Below are positions 1-6,376 of a stretch of 7,049 nt of DNA, in pieces (position 1 is the stretch's first letter; every line of letters begins with the position of its first letter). A program made the position numbers and the translations under genes. The notes beneath the pieces were generated by a model. The model did not search any database. It was not told the DNA's origin and saw only the letters and a program-made list of their open reading frames with translations. The DNA comes from an uncultured Prevotellaceae bacterium (lineage in GTDB: Bacteria; Bacteroidota; Bacteroidia; Bacteroidales; Bacteroidaceae), in NCBI GenBank assembly GCA_947306845.1, contig CAMZHP010000173.1, positions 1 to 7,049 on the forward strand, written 5' to 3'.

Positions 1-24
1 ACTTATAAAAAATGTTTAACTAAA

Positions 25-234
25 GTGCTGCGGAATTTAGGATATATGCAACCCGAAATCTGGGTGGAAGAATTGGTTACGGAATGTCCATTGCTTGGCG
101 AAAGCAATAGAGTGACCAGTACCGCTGGCAACAGCGGCATCAAATATGGTGGTGGCTTCAGCGGTCAGGCCAGGGCAGGTGAAGGCCAACTCTGGGATGA
201 TGAGAACGACGATTCCGCATGGGATCAGTTGTGA
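25..234 (+). CDS. Small acidic Bacteroidales hypothetical protein (5' end uncertain)
   Basis: Function unknown. The product is about 69 residues from a GTG at 25. The frame stays open to the left window edge, so the true start may lie outside; an ATG at 46 is also possible. The protein begins with a GYMQPEIWVEELV segment, then a Cys-Pro-Leu-Leu stretch, a glycine-rich middle (GIKYGGGF) and an acidic, tryptophan-containing tail (WDDENDDSAWDQL). From memory, this layout (a Y-x-x-P segment near the N-terminus, a Gly/Ser-rich linker, an acidic Trp-rich end) is common among very short Bacteroidales proteins with no assigned role. No signal peptide or membrane segment is visible in the part seen. 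A hairpin terminator begins 22 nt after the TGA stop, which supports a real expressed gene ending here. The family match is a recognition, not a search result. Confidence 0.6.
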   Translation: MLRNLGYMQPEIWVEELVTECPLLGESNRVTSTAGNSGIKYGGGFSGQARAGEGQLWDDENDDSAWDQL

Positions 235-256
235 GACATTCTCCAAAACCTTTATA

Positions 257-296
257 CACAGCCTCCAAGTGCACCGCTTGGAGGCTGTGCTGTCTT
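257..296 (+). terminator. Rho-independent-type terminator after the small acidic protein
   Basis: A perfect 13-bp inverted repeat (CACAGCCTCCAAG at 257-269 and CTTGGAGGCTGTG at 277-289) encloses a 7-nt loop. The following tract, CTGTCTTCC, is only moderately T-rich, so the hairpin is certain but its strength as an intrinsic terminator is less so. It starts 22 nt after the stop of the small upstream gene and ends well before the promoter at 424, separating the two transcripts. Confidence 0.75.
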
Positions 297-423
297 CCAT
301 GTCCATGTGTAGAACAACACTGGCACAACAGCCAACCATCCTTATGAGTAGCAATAATTGGCCGAAGATACACAAATTTGTCGATACGGATAATTGTAGC
401 AGACATTTTCATTGATTGAGTGC

Positions 424-452
424 TTGGATTTCAAATAGATGTATTATTTTTG
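424..452 (+). promoter_or_regulatory. Bacteroidetes-type promoter of the M13 peptidase gene
   Basis: A -7 box TATTTTTG at 445-452 matches the Bacteroidetes consensus TAnnTTTG and continues as GCA. A TTG at 424-426 lies 18 nt upstream as the -33 element. Transcription should begin near 458-460, giving a short A/T-rich leader of about 20 nt. This rules out the in-frame ATG at 439, which lies upstream of the -7 box, and supports the ATG at 481 as the start. Confidence 0.75.
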
Positions 453-480
453 CATAATATTTATCAATAACATATCAACT

Positions 481-2505
481 ATGAGGAAAAAACTTCTTTT
501 TGCCGCCTTGTTGTTCTCTGGGGGCATGACTTTCGCACAGACACTCACTTCGGGCATTGATCCACAGAATTTAGACACCAGCGTGCGCCCGGGCGACGAT
601 TTTTACCATTATGCTGCCGGAGGATGGCTCCGAAACCATCCCCTCGACGGTGAGCATACCAGCAATGGCGCTTTCGTTGACCTGTATGAAAAGAGTCAGG
701 TTGACATACAGGAACTGATCATGCAGTATGCCAACAGTCCGCAAACCAAGGGCTCATTGGGACAAAAGATAGGTGCTCTCTATAACTTGATGATGGATAG
801 CGTGCGCCTCAACCGTGAGGGATGGCAACCACTGAAACCTACACTTGAGCGTATCGCCGCCATCCGCGACCGCCGTGAATACCAGTTGGTGACAGCCCAA
901 CTCGACCGCATGGGTGAAAGCACCATGATGTTCGACATCGGAGTGGGAGCCGACCAGCGCAATGCCGACATGAACATCGTGGGCGTCAGCCAAGGTGGAT
1001 TGGGATTGGGCACACGCGACTACTATCTGAACGATGACGAACAAACCGTTCGAGTGCGCGAGGCTTACAAGACGATGCTCAAAAATCTCTATAAAATGGT
1101 AGGCAATGACGAGGCAACTGCCGAGAAGAAAATGCAGGCTGTCATGGCCATCGAGACCCGAATCGCCAATGCCAGTTATAGCCGTGTCCAACTGCGCGAC
1201 ATCGATGCCAACTATCATAAGATGAGCTACAACCAATTGGTGACCGACTTTCCCGGCATTGACTGGGGAAATATCTTCCTTGCCACAGGATACCCTCCAT
1301 TCGACGATGTCGATGTGGGGCAGCCGGAACCGATTCATGAGGTGGAGAAGATACTTGCCGAAACACCACTTGACGACTTGAAAGCTTACGCGGAAATCAA
1401 GGTCGTCAGTGGAGCTGCAAGCCAACTGAGTGACGACTTCCGAGCCGAGGCTTTCAAGTTCAGCAGTGTCATGAGCGGCGTGCAACAGGACCGTCCGAGA
1501 TGGAAGCGTGCTGTGGGATTGGTCAGCAGCGTTATGGGCGAGGCTGTGGGCAAGCTTTACGTCGAGAAACACTTCCCCGAAAGCAGCAAGAAGCGCATGC
1601 TCGAACTGGTGTCCAACCTCCAGGAGGCGCTCTCACAGCGTATCAACGAAGCGACATGGATGAGTCCTGAGACCAAATTGCAGGCACAGGATAAACTGAG
1701 CAACTTCATCGTGAAAATTGGCTACCCAGATAAATGGAAGGACTACAGCGGACTGCAAGTCGATGAAAGTTTGTCGCTCTATGAGAACCTCGGAAAAATC
1801 TCGGCCTTCCTTCTCCAGGATGAGTTGAACCGACAAGTCAACAAACCTGTGGACAAGGCCAGATGGTTGATGACACCACAGACCGTCAATGCCTACTACA
1901 ATCCCACTACCAACGAGATTTGCTTCCCTGCTGCCATCCTGCAGCCGCCATTCTTTGACCCCAATGCCGACGATGCTGCCAACTATGGGGCTATCGGAGG
2001 TGTAATCGGACATGAGATGAGCCACGGCTTCGATGACCAGGGGTCGCAGTTTGACAAAACCGGCAACCAAAAGAACTGGTGGACGGAACTGGACAAAAAG
2101 AACTACGAGGCTCGTACCAAACTGTTGGAGGATTATTTTGACAAAGTGGAAGTCGTATCGGGAAAAACCATCAATGGCAAGCAGACGCTTGGTGAGAACA
2201 TCGGCGACAATGGTGGCATCAATATTGCCTTCCGTGCTCTGCAGAACGCCATGAAGAAGAATCCTTTGGGTGTGAAGGATGGATTCACGCCTGAGCAGTG
2301 CTTCTTCCTCTCATGGGCTAGGGTGTGGGCTTCCAACATGCGTCCGGAGTATCTGGAAATGCTCATCACCGTCGATGTGCATTCACCCAATATCGCCCGT
2401 GTCAACGCAGCACTGCCGCATATCGATGCCTGGTATGATGCCTTCAAGGTGAAGAAAGGCAACCGACTCTTCCTGCCAAAGAATAAGCGTGCTCATATTT
2501 GGTGA
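481..2505 (+). CDS. pepO: Secreted M13-family zinc metallopeptidase (neprilysin/PepO-like)
   Basis: A 674-residue zinc endopeptidase of the neprilysin (M13) family, expected to cut oligopeptides in the periplasm or outside the cell. Residues 1-19 form a signal peptide (MRKKLLFAALLFSGGMTFA, then Gln), with no lipobox. The N-terminal M13 domain follows (PGDDFYHYAAGGWL). The catalytic half carries the substrate-binding NAYY at 470-473, the zinc motif HEMSH at 511-515 within VIGHEMSHGFDDQG, the third zinc ligand E572 with D576 in ENIGD, and the C-terminal HSPNIARVN with catalytic-type H634 and R640. It ends in the family-typical Ile-Trp. All key residues are present and the length is normal for bacterial M13 enzymes. 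The start at 481 is chosen from the signal peptide and from the promoter lying between 439 and 481. The gene is monocistronic, with its own promoter and terminator. The symbol follows common usage for bacterial M13 peptidases; the exact substrate is unknown. Confidence 0.95.
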   Translation: MRKKLLFAALLFSGGMTFAQTLTSGIDPQNLDTSVRPGDDFYHYAAGGWLRNHPLDGEHTSNGAFVDLYEKSQVDIQELIMQYANSPQTKGSLGQKIGALYNLMMDSVRLNREGWQPLKPTLERIAAIRDRREYQLVTAQLDRMGESTMMFDIGVGADQRNADMNIVGVSQGGLGLGTRDYYLNDDEQTVRVREAYKTMLKNLYKMVGNDEATAEKKMQAVMAIETRIANASYSRVQLRDIDANYHKMSYNQLVTDFPGIDWGNIFLATGYPPFDDVDVGQPEPIHEVEKILAETPLDDLKAYAEIKVVSGAASQLSDDFRAEAFKFSSVMSGVQQDRPRWKRAVGLVSSVMGEAVGKLYVEKHFPESSKKRMLELVSNLQEALSQRINEATWMSPETKLQAQDKLSNFIVKIGYPDKWKDYSGLQVDESLSLYENLGKISAFLLQDELNRQVNKPVDKARWLMTPQTVNAYYNPTTNEICFPAAILQPPFFDPNADDAANYGAIGGVIGHEMSHGFDDQGSQFDKTGNQKNWWTELDKKNYEARTKLLEDYFDKVEVVSGKTINGKQTLGENIGDNGGINIAFRALQNAMKKNPLGVKDGFTPEQCFFLSWARVWASNMRPEYLEMLITVDVHSPNIARVNAALPHIDAWYDAFKVKKGNRLFLPKNKRAHIW

Positions 2506-2522
2506 CAACCTTTTCGTAATAT

Positions 2523-2574
2523 GCGCGGGCGCCTCCCTGTTGACAATGGGGGCGCCCGCGCTCATTTTTCTCTT
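2523..2574 (+). terminator. Strong GC-rich intrinsic terminator of the M13 peptidase gene
   Basis: GCGCGGGCGCC at 2523-2533 pairs perfectly with GGCGCCCGCGC at 2551-2561. The stem extends inward by a T-G wobble and two C-G pairs, leaving an 11-nt loop. The tract TTTTTCTCTT follows at 2565-2574, the classic arrangement for plus-strand termination, 17 nt after the stop codon. It also lies just beyond the 3' end of the convergent minus-strand gene, but in that direction no T-tract follows, so it would work less well for that strand. Confidence 0.9.
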
Positions 2575-2587
2575 GTCCTCTTTGGAA

Positions 2588-3103
2588 TTACAGCTTGCCG
2601 GCTAGGGCAATCACCTTTTGCTGGGTCTCCTCAGTTTTCTGCTCGTCAATCTTGGCTGTGACCACGCCCATGTTCTCTACACTCCAGTAGTTGCAGATGT
2701 CGCGGAACTCAGCTGTGGCTCCGTCATAGACGCCTGGTGAATAGGAAGATACGAGAAGAGCCATCCTCTTCACTTTTGCAGGATTGTTGACGCAGTACAT
2801 GCGCTGGATGGGAGCCTGAATCTGTGCGCAGAGGGTGAAGTAGTAGATAGGGGCGGCTAGCACCAGTGCCTCAGCCTCAGCCATCAGCGGATAAAGTTCC
2901 TGCATGTCATCCTTCTGGATGCAAGCACCATTGCCCTTGTTGTGACAGTACTCGCATGCCAGACAGCCTGCGATTTTCTTCTTCGACACATTCACCAGTG
3001 TCACCTCATGACCTGCTGCCTCGGCAGCCTTCTTATACTCTTCCGCCATCCAAGCGGTGTTGCCATTCGCACGTGGCGATGCTTGTAAAATCAGAACTTT
3101 CAT
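2588..3103 (-). CDS. Flavodoxin-fold NAD(P)H-dependent oxidoreductase with Isf-like cysteine motif
   Basis: A 171-residue cytoplasmic flavoprotein of the NADPH-dependent FMN reductase/iron-sulfur flavoprotein type. The N-terminus MKVLILQASPRANGNT is a first beta strand followed by the FMN phosphate-binding loop (S-P-R-x-x-G-N-T, residues 9-16). Cysteines at 47, 50, 53 and 61 form a compact C-x2-C-x2-C-x7-C motif, like the 4Fe-4S ligands of iron-sulfur flavoproteins (Isf). The segment AAPIYYFTLCAQIQAPIQRM (83-102) matches the second flavin-contact loop and helix of the family. There is no signal peptide. It is the last gene of the minus-strand run, 38 nt after the lipoprotein gene and with no clear promoter of its own, so co-transcription is likely. 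Related proteins pass electrons from NAD(P)H to FMN and then to quinones, metals or other acceptors; the acceptor here cannot be told. Whether an iron-sulfur cluster is bound is inferred from the cysteines alone. Confidence 0.88.
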   Translation of the reverse strand: MKVLILQASPRANGNTAWMAEEYKKAAEAAGHEVTLVNVSKKKIAGCLACEYCHNKGNGACIQKDDMQELYPLMAEAEALVLAAPIYYFTLCAQIQAPIQRMYCVNNPAKVKRMALLVSSYSPGVYDGATAEFRDICNYWSVENMGVVTAKIDEQKTEETQQKVIALAGKL

Positions 3104-3141
3104 ACTCGTATTTGTTGAATTAAACTACTTAACTTACTTCA

Positions 3142-3588
3142 TTATTTCTTTCTTGCGGAAGTTGAGTCCAGATACTCAAATAAATCAATGGTTCCAACTT
3201 CGTTTTCGACATCAAGGGATGGAACATATTCTACCATTCTTGTCTTGCCACTTGTTTTGCTGACGTAAAAATAGACAAATGCTCCCGTATAGCTGCGGAA
3301 TATCACCTGATACTCTGATTCCGTCTCTTCTCCCATTGCTACATACATAATGGAAGGATTGGTTTCTGCTATGCTCCAGTCATACGTGCTATGGCAATAG
3401 TTTTTGACTCCTTCATAGGCCATATCTGACGTTATTTCACCTGAGGTGTTCTGAACTTGCATAGTTTGTGAAGTGTCTTGTCTTTCCGTTTGCGAATCGG
3501 GGATTTGTTTCTGATCCGTTTTGATTTTACTGCATGAACAAATCAACAAGATTAAAAACACAGTTGAGATGATGATTCTTCTTTTCAT
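3142..3588 (-). CDS. Small lipoprotein of unknown function
   Basis: A 148-residue predicted lipoprotein. The N-terminus MKRRIIISTVFLILLICSCS has a basic start, a hydrophobic core and a lipobox (Ile-Cys-Ser-Cys), placing the lipidated residue most likely at Cys19. Residues 22-50 are a polar, Gln/Thr/Ser-rich linker. A compact domain follows at about 53-140, with aromatic-rich strands (MAYEGVKNYCHSTYDWS; EYQVIFRSYTGAFVYFYV), an invariant-looking PSIMYVAMGEE segment and the tail GTIDLFEYL. The residues after Cys19 (SKIK) lack the acidic surface-export signal of many Bacteroidetes lipoproteins, so a periplasm-facing site is more likely. I recall similar proteins in other Bacteroidales but no function. 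The gene lies 104 nt after the M28 peptidase gene and 38 nt before the oxidoreductase gene, all on the same strand. No clear promoter was found in the 104-nt gap. Confidence 0.82.
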   Translation of the reverse strand: MKRRIIISTVFLILLICSCSKIKTDQKQIPDSQTERQDTSQTMQVQNTSGEITSDMAYEGVKNYCHSTYDWSIAETNPSIMYVAMGEETESEYQVIFRSYTGAFVYFYVSKTSGKTRMVEYVPSLDVENEVGTIDLFEYLDSTSARKK

Positions 3589-3692
3589 ATTGCTTAACTT
3601 ATTAAGTTGAAATTGATTCTTTTGACAATAGCCATAGCACGATCATTGCAACCGTTGTATGGCCTGGTTATTTCCCTTTTTCATATTCAAGT

Positions 3693-4952
3693 TCATTTGT
3701 ATTGCTCCACGAAGTCGCGCACTAGCCGGAATACGGGCTCATAGCTGTCGAAGCGCACGGTCTTATAGGTGTCGAAGATAGTATGGTAATACTGGAAGGC
3801 ATCACCATTCTCGTTTTCCAGAAAGATACAGGGAACATGGCGAGTGGCAAAAGGATAGTGGTCGCTGTTGGCAGCCAGATCTCCTCGGTGCAATGCATTG
3901 AAGTAATGCTCCCTTTTGTTGATTTGTTCAAAGAGCGAGAAACCGCGCATGCCCTCATCGCTCACCTCACAATACTGAACAGGGTTATTGTCACCAATCA
4001 TATCTATATTGAACAGATATTTGATTTGCTGGAGTGGCACAACAGGATGTTCAACATACCAGGTGGATCCACGCAAGTTGGCATCCTCGCCAGAAAAGGC
4101 CAAAAAGTACATGTCGTATGGAGGACGGTGCTTGGCATAGTATGCTGCCAATGTCACGATGGCGGCAGTGCCAGAGGCATTGTCGTTGGCACCAGCATAG
4201 AAGATTTTCCTGCCCAGATTGCCTATATGGTCATAATGCGCTGTGAAAACGTAACAGCTATCATGCCGCTGGCCCTCTACCTTGGCGATGACGTTGAAGC
4301 ACTCATAGTCTTTCAGAAACTTGTTGTCCACCTCCACACGGATATTCTTCACTCCTTCAATGGCATCGGGTGTCACCCACAAAATGGGCTTGTCCACCAC
4401 ATAATGGCCATAGGCCTTGAAAAATTTGATGGGTGATTCCCATGTGTAGATAAGACCGGCATTGGAGCATTCTCCTGCCTTCTGCAGACGGGAGAATACA
4501 TCCTTGTGACGGTAAGTAAACCAGAACTCACAAGCCACCAAGCAGTTGGCGTATTCAGGCTTGGCCAGGTCGGCTAACAATTGCTTGCCATCAAAGTTCA
4601 ATGTGTCGACATGATAGATGGGGTACGTGCCGTGAATGCCGGGAGAATACTCACGCATCGAGAAATCGACACCGGCACGGAGCTTCCTGCCGTCGGCCCA
4701 CATCTCCATCTGTCCGCAAAACGTATTGATGTCCAACTTGAAAGGCTGGAGAGTGATTTCATCCACACCTGCTTTCTTGAACTCTTTCTGCAGAAACTTC
4801 CCTGCTTTGTTGGCACCGTCTCTCGCATAGCCACGCCCCTGGTATTTGGCGGAGCTCAATACCTTGATCACCCGCTTGTAATGTGAAATGTCCTGCCCTG
4901 TTGCCATCATACTGGCCAGTGACAGAAGAATCATTATCAAAGTTCTGTTCAT
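3693..4952 (-). CDS. Secreted M28-family zinc peptidase with an E-to-D active-site variant
   Basis: A 419-residue predicted aminopeptidase of the M28 family. The ATG at 4952 gives a good signal peptide (MNRTLIMILLSLASMMATG, then Gln); a TTG six codons upstream is a less likely start. Residues of about 90-230 form a long segment before the zinc site, with GLIYTW and KPILWV elements that resemble a PA-like insert of many M28 enzymes. The zinc site reads TAHYDHIG (H239), GANDNASG (bridging D257), FSGEDANLRGS (general base E289, ligand position D290), FNIDMIGDN (D317) and NSDHYPF (H365). All positions are filled, but D290 replaces the usual second Glu of the Glu-Glu pair. The normal second histidine and spacing argue for a peptidase over a glutaminyl cyclase of the same fold. 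It sits 124 nt downstream of sanA and 104 nt upstream of the lipoprotein gene. The substrate is unknown. Confidence 0.92.
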   Translation of the reverse strand: MNRTLIMILLSLASMMATGQDISHYKRVIKVLSSAKYQGRGYARDGANKAGKFLQKEFKKAGVDEITLQPFKLDINTFCGQMEMWADGRKLRAGVDFSMREYSPGIHGTYPIYHVDTLNFDGKQLLADLAKPEYANCLVACEFWFTYRHKDVFSRLQKAGECSNAGLIYTWESPIKFFKAYGHYVVDKPILWVTPDAIEGVKNIRVEVDNKFLKDYECFNVIAKVEGQRHDSCYVFTAHYDHIGNLGRKIFYAGANDNASGTAAIVTLAAYYAKHRPPYDMYFLAFSGEDANLRGSTWYVEHPVVPLQQIKYLFNIDMIGDNNPVQYCEVSDEGMRGFSLFEQINKREHYFNALHRGDLAANSDHYPFATRHVPCIFLENENGDAFQYYHTIFDTYKTVRFDSYEPVFRLVRDFVEQYK

Positions 4953-5076
4953 ATCTACTTTTTTATTCAATATGTACGTTTCAAGTCGCTTCGGTCTTTA
5001 CATTCGTGGGCTCTGTCTTTGATTGAGTAAGTGATAAGACCACCTTCACCTTTTTTAATATGGATGTCGGAGTCTT

Positions 5077-5700
5077 CTATGGAAAATTCTGTATTGACTC
5101 CAGGACGGCTTTCACTCGAGCGAGATATTCGCGCATCCTCATCTGTATTCGCCATCTGCGGCTGGAAGAGGTTGCCGCATTGAAGGCTACAGCTTCGATT
5201 CCTTTATGCTTGGCTAGGAATAGAGCACGCTCGTTATGGAATTCTTGGGATATAATGAGGATGGAGTCTGCACCATACACGTCCTTCGCCCTTACGATGG
5301 AATTGATTGTGCGGAATCCTTCCCCGTCAAGTTCCATGATGCTGTCTGGCACGCCTCGTTTCACCAATGCTGCCTTCATCTCCTCAGGTTCATTGAACTC
5401 CTCTGGACGGTTGGCACCGCTGATGATCAGCCGGTTGAACTTTCCTTTTTGATAAAGCTTGACTGTGGCATCGATACGGCGGAGGAAGAACTGGTTGGGA
5501 TTGCCGCTGCGTCCTATGGGAGAGGTGCCCAGCAATAGGGCGACAGGTCTGGCAGGTGTCTTGTCCACATCTTGATACATTTTATGTTTTGCGGCACCTG
5601 TCACGGCCAAATTGCAACCGATGATGGTTGCCAGGCATGCGGCAATGAGGAAAAGCAGAACCCACGCCATTATATGTTTTCTTTTGGGGCGTTTTGACAT
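5077..5700 (-). CDS. sanA: SanA/YdcF-type DUF218 membrane-anchored envelope protein
   Basis: A 207-residue inner-membrane protein of the DUF218 (SanA/ElyC/YdcF) family. A basic N-terminus (MSKRPKRKH) precedes one transmembrane helix at about 10-34, so the domain should face the periplasm. The DUF218 domain shows the family landmarks in order: ALLLGTSP (54-61), NQFFLRRIDATVKLYQKGK (69-87), LIISGANRPEEFNEPEEM (91-108), LDGEGFRTINSIVRAK (124-139), IISQEFHNERALFLAK (149-164) and REYLARVKAVL (190-200). The SGxN...NEPxxM and SQxFHxxRAL pattern is characteristic of SanA. In E. coli, SanA affects the envelope barrier and vancomycin sensitivity; the biochemical activity is not settled. The gene lies 51 nt after the 142-residue unknown gene, with no clear promoter between, which suggests joint transcription. 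The C-terminus is a little shorter than I recall for relatives, stopping soon after the REYLARVKAVL helix. Confidence 0.9.
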   Translation of the reverse strand: MSKRPKRKHIMAWVLLFLIAACLATIIGCNLAVTGAAKHKMYQDVDKTPARPVALLLGTSPIGRSGNPNQFFLRRIDATVKLYQKGKFNRLIISGANRPEEFNEPEEMKAALVKRGVPDSIMELDGEGFRTINSIVRAKDVYGADSILIISQEFHNERALFLAKHKGIEAVAFNAATSSSRRWRIQMRMREYLARVKAVLESIQNFP

Positions 5701-5751
5701 CTTATTTTATGGTGTCTGTAATGATAGAATTATTTATTGAATAAACGTTGG

Positions 5752-6180
5752 TCATGGTTTGGCAGAGAAGCCGATGGCGATGGTGTCGTTGGCAAATCTC
5801 ATGGTCTTGATCTCAATCTGTTTGAGAGACTCCTTCACCCATTTTATCTCGTTGAGATGCACGATCAGCCCTCCGCCTTCCTGTCTTTGAAGGGCTGGAG
5901 TCTTGTTAAGGATGGGGATGGCAGTGAGTATCATATCCAAAAGGGTGTCACCTCCGAAAACACCAGTCGCGTAATGCAGGAAGATGTCCTTGTCCGCCAC
6001 CTTGTCGATGATGAGGTCTAAGTTGACGTTCTTGGATACGCGTCCTAAGACAGGCACATTGACTTGTACAGGATAACCTACATTGATGGTGTTCTCCTTC
6101 ACCACGCGAAGGCTGATGTTTTGTCCACTGTTCTGCTTGATCAGTGATGTGGCTTCTGAAACGGGTAGTTGAAGTGTCAT
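5752..6180 (-). CDS. Conserved Bacteroidales protein of unknown function
   Basis: A 142-residue protein I cannot place in a named family, though I recall similar Prevotella proteins. It has no signal peptide, cysteine or transmembrane helix, so it is probably cytoplasmic. The sequence alternates short strands and turns: NISLRVVKENTINVGYPVQV (21-40), VPVLGRVSKNVNLDLIIDKV (42-61), DIFLHYATG (65-73), then a hydrophobic amphipathic stretch GGDTLLDMILTAIPIL (76-91), a Gly-rich turn and LIVHLNEIKWVKESLKQIEI (105-124). The pattern suggests a mostly beta domain with one hydrophobic helix, possibly binding a hydrophobic ligand, but this is a guess. The frame stays open to an ATG at 6351, but the start at 6180 is chosen because the promoter's -7 box lies at 6198-6205, leaving a leader of only 11-12 nt. 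It is the first gene of the minus-strand run and precedes sanA by 51 nt. Confidence 0.82.
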   Translation of the reverse strand: MTLQLPVSEATSLIKQNSGQNISLRVVKENTINVGYPVQVNVPVLGRVSKNVNLDLIIDKVADKDIFLHYATGVFGGDTLLDMILTAIPILNKTPALQRQEGGGLIVHLNEIKWVKESLKQIEIKTMRFANDTIAIGFSAKP

Positions 6181-6197
6181 GTTGGATAGTGTTTTTG

Positions 6198-6225
6198 CAA
6201 AGTTAATAAAATATTCCTTTGTCAA
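6198..6225 (-). promoter_or_regulatory. Promoter of the minus-strand gene run
   Basis: On the minus strand, TAACTTTG (plus coordinates 6198-6205) is a perfect TAnnTTTG -7 box. TTG at 6223-6225 is a -33 element with a 17-nt spacer. Transcription would start near 6191, just ahead of the ATG at 6180. It would drive the 142-residue gene and probably sanA, and possibly the genes beyond. Confidence 0.72.
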
Positions 6226-6340
6226 TGTCAAAATGGAAGAAATTAACAAAACTAATAAAAGAACACATGTCAAAGGACTCCCTTCTTGCGAAAGCAAAAA
6301 ATCATAATAAATGTGGAGTGTGAGATTAAAATGTTTGTTG

Positions 6341-6348
6341 TAACTTTG
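6341..6348 (+). promoter_or_regulatory. -7 box of the right-hand M28 peptidase promoter
   Basis: TAACTTTG at 6341-6348 matches TAnnTTTG and extends to TAACTTTGCA, the same 10-mer as in the divergent promoter on the other strand. It lies 28 nt before the ATG at 6377, giving a leader of about 22 nt. No good TTTG is seen at the expected -33 position near 6318-6322, so the upstream element is degenerate, or an activator may help. Confidence 0.65.
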
Positions 6349-6376
6349 CACCCAGAATTAAAACAGCGCAAGATTC

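Noticed and set aside
372..381. Perfect palindrome ACAAATTTGT about 43 nt upstream of the M13 -33 element
   Set aside because: A 10-bp A/T-rich palindrome is expected by chance and there is no second copy near another promoter here. It remains only a possible operator.
439..480. In-frame 14-residue N-terminal extension of the M13 peptidase
   Set aside because: The ATG at 439 lies upstream of the -7 box at 445-452, so it would not be in the transcript, and the extension would bury the signal peptide that begins at 481.
754..1572. Minus-strand open frame of 272 codons inside the M13 gene
   Set aside because: It is wholly antisense to a conserved coding region, rich in His/Ser/Val as expected for a reverse-frame shadow, with no recognisable domain.
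3596..3608. Inverted repeat AACTTATTAAGTT just upstream of the lipoprotein start
   Set aside because: It is short, A/T-only apart from one pair, and not repeated elsewhere; too weak to call an operator or attenuator.
3640..3681. Thirteen-codon minus-strand frame (MKKGNNQAIQRLQ) in the gap after the M28 gene
   Set aside because: The A-rich start looks plausible for Bacteroidetes, but the frame is too short to tell from chance and has no known counterpart.
3783..4436. Plus-strand open frame of 217 codons inside the M28 gene
   Set aside because: It is antisense to the catalytic region of a clear peptidase gene and has no recognisable domain or promoter.
4967..5155. Minus-strand open frame of 62 residues overlapping the end of sanA and running through the gap to the M28 gene; considered as a frameshifted continuation of sanA
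   Set aside because: SanA already ends after its expected REYLARVKAVL helix, and the other frame gives no recognisable SanA tail. A shadow frame is the simpler reading, though a check of relatives' C-termini would settle it.
6284..6300. Small hairpin TTGC-GAAA-GCAA followed by A residues in the divergent promoter region
   Set aside because: Only four base pairs, with no T-tract on the plus strand; not a credible terminator or riboswitch.
6181..6351. In-frame extension of the 142-residue protein to an ATG at 6351, adding about 57 residues with a hydrophobic stretch
   Set aside because: It would run through the promoter at 6198-6225 and into the divergent promoter region. The region is A/T-rich and reads as intergenic DNA.
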